Origin: JAICTV01 sp035634055
GTDB taxonomy: Bacteria; Planctomycetota; Phycisphaerae; Tepidisphaerales; Tepidisphaeraceae
Direction: 5' to 3'
NCBI GenBank assembly: GCA_035634055.1
Contig: DASQDR010000226.1
Location: forward strand, 1 to 30,531
DNA: 30,531 nt
Below, in pieces: positions 21,713 through 30,531 of this stretch; position 1 is the first letter of the stretch, and every line of letters begins with the position of its first letter. The notes below the pieces were generated by a model, which ran no database searches, was not told where the DNA came from, and saw only the letters and a list, made by a program, of their open reading frames with translations. The translations under genes were made by a program, and so were the position numbers.

Positions 21713-23191
21713 TCAAAGCTCGTAATCCGTCACCTTCATCTCCACCTTCGGCACGCTGGTGGCCCCGAGGTACTGGTAGTTGAAGAAGTCCACGCTGACG
21801 GTGAACGGCTGGACCTGCCCGGGCTTGATCTCCTCGAACGTCAGCTCGCCGGTCGCGTCGTTGGGTGAGTTCTGCTGGTACAGGCGGCACTTCACCTTCA
21901 CGTTGCGCAGCACCTGCCGCCCGGTGTTCTTGACGGCGCCGTCGACAAAGAACTTCTTTGAATCACCGGCCTTGAGCGAGCCGGGGTCGCGGAGCTGGTA
22001 CTTCCACTCGAACGCCGGCGGCTCCAGCTCGACCAGCAACCCCTTGAGCGTGCGCTTGTCCGCCAGCGTGGCGTAGAGCCTCACCTGGCTGCCGTCGCGC
22101 GCCTTGCTGGCCGGAAGGTTCTCCACCGCGAACGAGATCTCGCGCCCGCGCGACGTGACCGCCAGCTTTCCCTTGCCGCCCTGCGGGTTGATCATCCGTC
22201 CCTCGGCCAGCACCAGCGCGCCCACCTGCTGCTCGTCGGGCCAGTCACCGACGATCGCCAGCTTCTTCGCCGCCTTCTTCAGCGCGTCGGGCGCGAGGGC
22301 GGCCAGTTGCTGCTGCGCCGGCTCGTGCTTTTGATCGGACAACCTGCCGAGCCAGATGACCGCCTTCGGCTTGTCCGGCGCCAGGCCGTCGCCGCCGTTG
22401 GCCAGCCGCTGCGAGACCTCCCACTGCGCCTCGATCAATCCTGATTGCGCCGCGCGCAGCAGGAGCTGGAGCCCCTCGCGCGCGTTCGCCGCCACGCCCT
22501 GCCCCTTGAGCGTCATCCGCCCCAGGCGAAGCTGCGCGAGGGCGTGGTTCTGGTCGGCGGCGCGGCGGTAGAAGTAGGCGGCGCGCTCCGCGTTGGCGGC
22601 GCCGGTGCCGGCGCCGGTCTCGTGGCAGTCGCCCAGCTCGCACTGGGCCGCGGCGACGCCCGCCTCGGCGGCGCGGGTCAGCGGCTCGATTGCCGACTTA
22701 GCGTTCTTCGCCGTGCCGCGCCCCAGCTTGTGCGACAGCCCGACCTCGTACATCGCCTGCGGGTGACCGACGGCGGCGGCGGCGGCGGCGAACAGCTTGA
22801 GCGCCTCCGCCTTGTCCGACTCCGGCCCCGGCCCGTATGCCAGCCGCGTGCCGGCGGCGACCTGCGCGTCGGCGTCGCCGGTCGCCGCCGCCCTGCGCAG
22901 CCACGCCAGCGCTTCGTCGGGATCCTTCGGCACGCCCTTTCCCTGCTCGCAGCGCGCCGCCAGCTCGACCATCGCCTTGGCGTCGCCGCTCTCGGCCGCG
23001 GACTTCACCGAGGCGATCGGGGCCGTCTTCCACGGGCTCGCCGCCGCTTGCGAATTCGCTCGTGCCGTGCCCGGCGCCGCCGCGGGCCTGGGCGCAACGG
23101 GCGAAGGCGCCACCGCGGGCTTGGGCGCCACGGGCGCGGCCGCCGGTGCCGGCGCGGCCGCCATCGCCAGAGCCAGGAACAGTTTGGTCAT
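21713..23191 (-). CDS. Exported Sel1-like repeat protein with C-terminal beta-rich domain
   Basis: 492 aa from ATG 23191, whose ATGA overlaps the TGA of the DUF4132 gene; GAGGTGA upstream serves as ribosome-binding site inside that gene. The N-terminus (MTKLFLALAMAAAPAPAAA) reads as a signal peptide, followed by a Pro/Ala linker to about residue 50. Residues about 64-302 hold six Sel1-like repeats with the usual A-x-x-x-LG-x-x-x-x-x-G-x-G patterns (AARCEQGKGVPKDPDEALAW, YEVGLSHKLGRGTAKN, CELGDCHETGAGTG, LRLGRMTLKGQGV). Sel1 repeats are solenoid protein-binding modules. The C-terminal part (about 315-492) is beta-rich, with an Ig-like segment VKNTGRQVLRNVKVKCRLYQQ. Translational coupling to DUF4132 means made together, although this partner appears to act outside the cytoplasm. 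Confidence 0.85.
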   Translation of the reverse strand: MTKLFLALAMAAAPAPAAAPVAPKPAVAPSPVAPRPAAAPGTARANSQAAASPWKTAPIASVKSAAESGDAKAMVELAARCEQGKGVPKDPDEALAWLRRAAATGDADAQVAAGTRLAYGPGPESDKAEALKLFAAAAAAVGHPQAMYEVGLSHKLGRGTAKNAKSAIEPLTRAAEAGVAAAQCELGDCHETGAGTGAANAERAAYFYRRAADQNHALAQLRLGRMTLKGQGVAANAREGLQLLLRAAQSGLIEAQWEVSQRLANGGDGLAPDKPKAVIWLGRLSDQKHEPAQQQLAALAPDALKKAAKKLAIVGDWPDEQQVGALVLAEGRMINPQGGKGKLAVTSRGREISFAVENLPASKARDGSQVRLYATLADKRTLKGLLVELEPPAFEWKYQLRDPGSLKAGDSKKFFVDGAVKNTGRQVLRNVKVKCRLYQQNSPNDATGELTFEEIKPGQVQPFTVSVDFFNYQYLGATSVPKVEMKVTDYEL

Positions 23192-25755
23192 GTCGTCACC
23201 TCGATTTGCCGCGTGATGGTGGGATCGTCGATCTTCCGGTCGTCCGCCAGCAGAAATGCCTTGCTGAGGATGACCGACAGCGTATGGTCGCCCTCGAAGG
23301 GAAGAAAGACGCCGTCGCCCCCGTTTCCCGCCGTCACCGCGCCGCCGCGCGCGGGGACGATGCACAAATACTGATCGTTGGGCTCCATGAGGACATTGCC
23401 GGAACCCAGGTGGATCTTGTAGGTGCGCAGCGATCCCTTCACGACGAGGAACTTGCCCGAGATTGACGCGCGCTCCGCGATCTTCAACCGTGGCACGAGC
23501 CGTTCCAGCACCGCGCGGCGCGTCTCGGCGGAGGCGGAGAGGTTGCCGAAGGAATACGCGTGCCAGTAGTTGCCGACGCGGTTGCCCTCGGGCATCCAGT
23601 TCGGATCGTTCCCGACGCTGGCGACGCCGACGAACAGGTCGACGTCGCGCATGACCTCCGACAGCGCCAGCGGCGGGACGTCCTCCAGCGCGACCGGCTC
23701 GTCGACGCCGGCCGCGCCCGGCCCGGCGGCGTCGGCGGTGTACCCGCCGCCAGCGGCGTGCGCGCTGTTGCCCGCCGCCGCCAGGCGATAAAAGCGGAGC
23801 TGGTCGGTCGCCAGGCGGAGGTAGCTGCCGGAGTCGGTGGTGTCGGTGCCGTAATTGTCGCCGATCCCCTCGATCCAGAACTCGGCGCGCAGCCCGACGT
23901 GGGGCAGCTTCTTCGACGCCGGCGGGTAGGTGTCGTCCACCATCAGCCGCAACTTGTTCCGCCACCCGCGCTGGGCGGCCAGCGCGTGGAACTGGTGCTG
24001 GCGGATGACGTGGGCGGCGAAGCGGTTGGAGTAGTTGCGCGTGCGCCGCTCGGCGTCGGTCAGCAGGTAGACCTCGCGGTGCGCCTGCTTGAACGGCTGG
24101 GTGATTTTCAGTTCTTCCAGCCGCCGCCGCCAGGCGACGACGTCGTCCATCGTCCGCTCGGCCGGGTGCCAGAGCGCGACCTCCGCCGCCTGCCCGAGCT
24201 TCACCTTTTTGCCGGCGACGTCGGTGGCGTCGCCGGCGATGAACAGCACGGGCGTTGCGTCCGCGACCCAGATCAACCGGCGGGCGATCTGGCCGACGAT
24301 CGGGTGGTCGAGGTAACGGGCGCGAAGATCCGCCAGCTTCCATGTCTTGGGGATGCCCATCAGCGCGTCGATGCGGTCGCGCTGCGCGGTGAGCATCTTC
24401 TCGGCATCGGCGGCGGCGGCCTTGAGCTCCTTTAATTCGTCGGCGTGCTTCTCCTTCACGCCGGCGGGCGGGGACTTGACGATCTTCCCCTTGTCGTTCG
24501 TCCAGGTGGTGACGACGTCGCGGCCGTCGAGCTTCAGGACGCAGGTGGCACCGCCGAAGGTTTGGCGGCGGACGCCGTGCTCGTCGAAGCCGTACGCCGG
24601 GACGCCCAGCTCTTCCAGGTCCGCCTTGGTCACGCCCAGCCGCTGCGCCGCCTCGTCCAGCGCCTTGTCGATCTGCTGGAGCGTGGTGCGGAAGGTGATG
24701 CGGGTCTTGAGGCGCGCGAGCTGCCCGAGGGCGTGCTCGCCGCCGATGCGGCCGAGGGACCAGACGGCAGCGTTGGCGAGCTTGGGCAGCCGCGGGCCAA
24801 TGCCGGGCAGCTTCTTCAGCGACGTCTCGCACAGCCGCCCGAGCGCGCGGCAGGCGTCGGCGCTGGCATCGGGCCGGGCGAGCATCCACGCCAGCCCGCG
24901 CAGCACGTCGGCGTTGCCCTCGTTGATGAGCAGGTCGGTCTGCTCGGTCTGCGCGTACGCGTGCGGCCAGGGCTGCGTGCGCGGCTTGGGGACCAGCTCC
25001 AACCACGCGAGCGCGCGCGGCTCGAATTCACCCGCGTCGCCGACATCGCTGATCATTTCGGCGGCACGCTTCTCCCACGCGCCCGTCGGCCTGGCGGAAC
25101 TGGCGCCGGCGGCGTGGGCGAGCAGGGCGGCCCAGGCAGCCTTGGGCTTCTCCTTCATCGCCGCCTGGTCCGCCAGCGCCCGGTCCGACCACGCCTCGCC
25201 GGCGACGATGCAGTTGATCGACCCGCTGCCGTTGATGCCGTTCAGCCCCGCGATGAGCTTGCGCGAGCTCGCGCCGGCGCCCACCTGCTCCAGCTTCCGC
25301 CGCAACGTGGCCAGGTGCTGCTTCGCCTCATCCGAGAGGGCGCCCGCCTCGTGCAGGCGCTCGGCAGCGGCGACGAGCCCCGCCAGCGGGAGCGACCACT
25401 CCGTCACGTGCTTCGCCCCCGCCGCCAGCTTGAACAGCCGCTCTCCGTCGACGGCGTCGAACGGCAGCTTTGACCGCAGCAGCGCCGCGGCGAGCCCGCG
25501 CACGTAAGCTGCGGCGTGAACGCCCCTGCGGGCGTCGGTCGTGCCGAACACCTTCACCTTGATCAGCGGCTCCCGCAGCCACTCGAGCAGGATGATCACA
25601 GCCGCCCTGCGGACGTCGGCGGAGGCGTTCGATACGGCCTTGCCCTGCGGCGTGCTCTGGGGATTGAAGCGGTAGTCGAACGACGTGGGCCACGACTTCG
25701 CCGCCGCCACCAGCAGCTTCTCCGCCTCCGCCTCGATCGCCTGCACCTTGGGCAT
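23188..25755 (-). CDS. DUF4132 (MolR/YehI family) protein
   Basis: 855 aa from ATG 25755 with GGGGA about 8 bases upstream. The N-terminal ~350 residues are helical and HEAT-like (ALGRLCETSLKKLPGIG, ANAAVWSLGRIGGEHALGQLA). The segment TLQQIDKALDEAAQRLGV leads into the characteristic domain at about 390-640: VLKLDGRDVVTTW, LMGIPKTWKLADLRARYLDH, ITQPFKQAHREVYLLTDAE (551-569) and NYSNRFAAHVIRQHQFHAL (574-592). The C-terminal part includes FVGVASVGNDPNW and SISGKFLVVKGSLRTYKIHLGSGN, as in E. coli YehI/MolR relatives. The molecular function of DUF4132 is not established; the E. coli genes lie, from memory, beside a MoxR-ATPase/vWA cluster. Here it follows a Gly-Gly-ending beta-grasp-like gene and overlaps a Sel1 gene. 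Confidence 0.88.
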   Translation of the reverse strand: MPKVQAIEAEAEKLLVAAAKSWPTSFDYRFNPQSTPQGKAVSNASADVRRAAVIILLEWLREPLIKVKVFGTTDARRGVHAAAYVRGLAAALLRSKLPFDAVDGERLFKLAAGAKHVTEWSLPLAGLVAAAERLHEAGALSDEAKQHLATLRRKLEQVGAGASSRKLIAGLNGINGSGSINCIVAGEAWSDRALADQAAMKEKPKAAWAALLAHAAGASSARPTGAWEKRAAEMISDVGDAGEFEPRALAWLELVPKPRTQPWPHAYAQTEQTDLLINEGNADVLRGLAWMLARPDASADACRALGRLCETSLKKLPGIGPRLPKLANAAVWSLGRIGGEHALGQLARLKTRITFRTTLQQIDKALDEAAQRLGVTKADLEELGVPAYGFDEHGVRRQTFGGATCVLKLDGRDVVTTWTNDKGKIVKSPPAGVKEKHADELKELKAAAADAEKMLTAQRDRIDALMGIPKTWKLADLRARYLDHPIVGQIARRLIWVADATPVLFIAGDATDVAGKKVKLGQAAEVALWHPAERTMDDVVAWRRRLEELKITQPFKQAHREVYLLTDAERRTRNYSNRFAAHVIRQHQFHALAAQRGWRNKLRLMVDDTYPPASKKLPHVGLRAEFWIEGIGDNYGTDTTDSGSYLRLATDQLRFYRLAAAGNSAHAAGGGYTADAAGPGAAGVDEPVALEDVPPLALSEVMRDVDLFVGVASVGNDPNWMPEGNRVGNYWHAYSFGNLSASAETRRAVLERLVPRLKIAERASISGKFLVVKGSLRTYKIHLGSGNVLMEPNDQYLCIVPARGGAVTAGNGGDGVFLPFEGDHTLSVILSKAFLLADDRKIDDPTITRQIEVTT

Positions 25756-25887
25756 TTGACGGGTCCCCGTTTACCGCCGCCCGAGCCGAAGCCCGCGCAC
25801 CCCGAGTCGGCGCCCGAGGCAAACAGGCCCGCCCATCCCAGCCTGCGCATCCGCACGCCGGGATCCGCGCCCGCGCCAATGCTGGCG

Positions 25888-26286
25888 TTACCCGCCCACC
25901 AGCGGCACGAGCTTCACGAAGCTCACGGTCGTCTGCGGCGCGATCGTGAACTCATCGTCCAGGCTCTCGGCCTGCCTGTCGTCGATCAGGACGAAGAACC
26001 CGTTGCGCTCGAAGGCGTCGCACGCCCGGTCGAACTGCCCCTTCCAGTCGAGCTCGCGGCGCTTCTTCAGCTTGTAGGAGCCGTTGAGGGTCTGCTCCGC
26101 GTCGGTCGGCTGCACCAGCCCGCGGAAGGCGTCGGGACGCTTCAGGTTGTAATCCTGCACTTCCTGGTAAACGCGCCCGCGGATCAGCTCGCGCACGGTG
26201 ATGCGCTCGGTGAGAAACTCGATGACCGTCTCGCCGACGGACTTGCCCGTGGCCGTCTCGTCCCTGATCGTCAGTGTCGCCGCCAT
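25888..26286 (-). CDS. Putative ubiquitin/MoaD-like beta-grasp protein ending in Gly-Gly
   Basis: 132 aa from ATG 26286, GAGGTG just upstream. The N-terminus TLTIRDETATGKSVGETVIEF reads as a beta-hairpin, followed by a helix TERITVRELIRGRVYQEVQDY: the order strand-strand-helix of the beta-grasp fold. A charged insertion (about 48-85) comes next. The C-terminal part GFFVLIDDRQAESLDDEFTI...TTVSFVKLVPLVGG lines up by eye with the last third of ubiquitin (LIFAGKQLEDGRTLSDYNI...STLHLVLRLRGG) and with the PPVxGG end of MoaD. The stop follows the two Gly codons directly, so the diglycine is free without processing. It is the first gene of an apparent operon with DUF4132 and Sel1 genes (132-base gap). 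Role as a conjugated tag or sulfur carrier is inference; no E1, E2 or JAB gene is in view. Confidence 0.65.
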   Translation of the reverse strand: MAATLTIRDETATGKSVGETVIEFLTERITVRELIRGRVYQEVQDYNLKRPDAFRGLVQPTDAEQTLNGSYKLKKRRELDWKGQFDRACDAFERNGFFVLIDDRQAESLDDEFTIAPQTTVSFVKLVPLVGG

Positions 26287-26369
26287 GTGACACCTCGCGC
26301 GCGGGTTGAAGTTGGGTTGGTGCGTGGGGCGACATCTTATCGAACGCGCCGCCGTGCCCGCCAGTCAAT

Positions 26370-26375
26370 TATGAT
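26370..26375 (+). promoter_or_regulatory. -10 element directly before the TPR-glycosyltransferase start
   Basis: TATGAT, five of six consensus bases, ends 8 bases before the GTG start at 26384. A transcript from it would begin at or next to the start codon. No good -35 is seen. On the opposite strand TTGACT (26368-26363) is a possible -35 for the beta-grasp/DUF4132 operon, but its candidate -10 (GATAAG, 26341-26336) lies 21 bases away, too far for a standard promoter. Confidence 0.4.
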
Positions 26376-26383
26376 GGTGGCGC

Positions 26384-27952
26384 GTGGGATCGTTACGAAA
26401 TCAGCTCCAACCGGCGGTCGACCGCGCGATCGCCCTGCACCAGGCGGGGCGCGTCGGCGAGGCCGAGGGGATTTACCGCAAGGTCCTCCAGCAGGACCCG
26501 CGCAACCCCGACGCGCTCCACCTGCTCGGCCTGATCCATCACCACAACGGCGACCCCGCGACCGCGATCGACCTGATGACGCGAGCCGTGCGCCAGGAGC
26601 CGGCGGTCGCGCTTTACCGGATGAACCTGGCCAAGGCGTACCGCGCCGCCGGCCTGCCGGCCGAAGCCGTGGCGGCGGCGCAGCGGGCGGTGGATCTGTC
26701 GCCGCCGACGTTCGTCGAGGCGCAGGTGGAGCTGGCGTCTTGCCTGACCGGCGCGGGCCGCGCCGCCGACGCCGAGCGCGTCGCGCGCAACGCCGTGCGC
26801 GTCGCGCCCAGCTCGCCCGAGGCGCGCAGCGCGCTGGGCAACGCGCTGGCGGACCAGGGGCAAATCGACGAGGCCATCGCGGAGTACCAGGTCGCCCTTC
26901 GCCTGCGGCCGGACTTCGCCGAGGCCGCCAGCAACCTCGGCGAAGCGCTGCGAAAGGTGGGGCGGTACGACGAGGCGGAACGGCTGCTTCTCGCGGCGGC
27001 CCAGCTCGCGCCGAACGTGGCGGAGCCGCACTTCAACCTGTCGCTGATCCGCCTGGTGCGCGGGGATCTCACTCGCGGCTGGCCCGGTTACGAGTGGCGC
27101 TGGCGGCAGATCGGCGTCCGACCGCGGGCGTTCGCGCAGCCGCAATGGGACGGGTCGATGCTCCACGGCAAGTCGATCCTGCTCTACGCCGAGCAGGGCC
27201 TTGGCGACACGATCCAGTTCGTCCGCTACGCCACGCTCGTCGCGCGCGAGCGGGCGGCGGGGCGGGTGATCGTGGAGTGCGACGCCGCGCTGGCGTCGCT
27301 GGTCGCAACAATCGAAGGCGTCTCGGACGTGCGGGTGAAGGGCGCCGCGCTGCCGCCGTTCGACGTGCAGTGCCCGCTGGTCTCGCTGCCGCTGAAGTTC
27401 GGGACGACGATCCAGACGATCCCGGGCCGCGCGCCCTACGTCAGCGTCGATCCCGCCCGCGCGGTGCGGTGGCGCGAGGAACTGAAGCTGTCGCAGGGCG
27501 TGCGCAACGTCGGGCTCGTCTGGGCGGGCAGCGCGGTTCACAAGAACGATCGCAACCGCTCGATGCGCCTCGGCGACCTCGCCTCGCTCGCAACCGTTGA
27601 AGACGTCCGCTGGATCAGCCTCCAGGTCGGCCCCGCCAGCGAGCAACTGCGCGCGCCGCCCCCCGGCCTGATGATCGAGGAGGTCGGCTCGCGCCTGACC
27701 GATTTCAGCGACACCGCCGCGCTGGTGACGGAACTGGACCTGCTGATCTCCGTCGACACCTCGCCCGCCCACGTCGCCGGGGCGCTGGGCAGGCCGGTCT
27801 GGCTGCTGCTGCCGCGGGTGCCGGATTTTCGGTGGCTGCTCGACCGCGCCGACAGCCCGTGGTACCCGTCGATGCGCCTGTTCCGCCAGCCGGCGGCGGG
27901 GGCGTGGGAACCCGTCGTCCGCGCGGTTGCCGAGGCACTGCGCGGCGCCTGA
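26384..27952 (+). CDS. TPR protein with C-terminal glycosyltransferase-9-like domain
   Basis: 522 aa from GTG 26384, the first possible start after an in-frame stop at 26375; no Shine-Dalgarno is seen. Residues about 5-235 form six or so tetratricopeptide repeats (EGIYRKVLQQDPRNPDALHLLG, LYRMNLAKAYRAAGLPAEAV, ARSALGNALADQGQIDEAI, AASNLGEALRKVGRYDEAERL). After a GWPGYEWRWR linker comes the GT-B half seen in many TPR-glycosyltransferases: LLYAEQGLGDTIQFVRYA, NVGLVWAGSAVHKNDRNRSM and DLLISVDTSPAHVAGALGRPVWLLL, the last being the nucleotide-sugar binding end. Such proteins resemble heptosyltransferases/GT41 and probably glycosylate proteins or surface glycans. Convergent with the DUF4349 gene, 35 bases apart. 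Confidence 0.9.
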   Translation: MGSLRNQLQPAVDRAIALHQAGRVGEAEGIYRKVLQQDPRNPDALHLLGLIHHHNGDPATAIDLMTRAVRQEPAVALYRMNLAKAYRAAGLPAEAVAAAQRAVDLSPPTFVEAQVELASCLTGAGRAADAERVARNAVRVAPSSPEARSALGNALADQGQIDEAIAEYQVALRLRPDFAEAASNLGEALRKVGRYDEAERLLLAAAQLAPNVAEPHFNLSLIRLVRGDLTRGWPGYEWRWRQIGVRPRAFAQPQWDGSMLHGKSILLYAEQGLGDTIQFVRYATLVARERAAGRVIVECDAALASLVATIEGVSDVRVKGAALPPFDVQCPLVSLPLKFGTTIQTIPGRAPYVSVDPARAVRWREELKLSQGVRNVGLVWAGSAVHKNDRNRSMRLGDLASLATVEDVRWISLQVGPASEQLRAPPPGLMIEEVGSRLTDFSDTAALVTELDLLISVDTSPAHVAGALGRPVWLLLPRVPDFRWLLDRADSPWYPSMRLFRQPAAGAWEPVVRAVAEALRGA

Positions 27953-27987
27953 TGCTGGCGCGCAAGCCTGGCCCGACCGTATCACCC

Positions 27988-30531
<2,544 letters not shown>

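Overview
The window is GC-rich bacterial chromosome, most likely from a planctomycete and probably class Phycisphaerae (Tepidisphaera/Humisphaera-like). This rests on three things: N-terminal LESxxRxLL motifs on extracellular proteins, a C-terminal dockerin-like double EF-hand of the form GDADLNGKINGDDYF, and a mix of genes common in that phylum (DUF4349, Uma2, TPR-glycosyltransferase, SdrD-B repeats). An outer-membrane beta-barrel of PagL type points to a diderm envelope. The taxonomy is inferred from memory of these families.

Layout. 1-2.4 kb (+): the tail of a membrane protein, a translationally coupled exported/membrane protein of unknown function, and an MscS-type channel. 2.4-8.7 kb (-): three large surface proteins in a row, namely a GH25 muramidase with dockerin-like end, a malectin/pseudopilin-like chimera and an SdrD-B repeat protein. 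A perfect 27-bp inverted repeat separates the first two. 9.5-12.9 kb (+): gyrA and a Uma2 nuclease-fold protein, closed by a strong hairpin. 13.0-14.6 kb (-): a DEAD-box RNA helicase whose ribosome-binding site appears to be folded into a hairpin. 15.0-15.3 kb (+): a small lipoprotein. 15.3-18.3 kb (-): a GT2 glycosyltransferase and an AsnB-type amidotransferase. 18.5-19.1 kb (+): a PagL-like outer-membrane protein.

19.1-21.1 kb is a replication locus. dciA (DUF721, helicase loader type) and dnaN lie on the minus strand. Upstream of dnaN is a stretch with one perfect and two near-perfect DnaA boxes, which I read as a candidate oriC or DnaA-regulated region. dnaA and gyrB are not in the window. 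A small HExxH protein faces away from this region.

21.7-26.3 kb (-) is the most interesting part: an apparent operon of (i) a 132-aa protein that looks like a ubiquitin/MoaD-type beta-grasp protein and ends in a free Gly-Gly, (ii) an 855-aa DUF4132 (MolR/YehI family) protein, and (iii) an exported Sel1-repeat protein whose start codon overlaps the DUF4132 stop. No E1, E2 or deubiquitinase is visible nearby. The right end holds a TPR-glycosyltransferase (+), possibly leaderless, and a large DUF4349 protein (-) that runs off the window through a run of at least 20 glycine codons.
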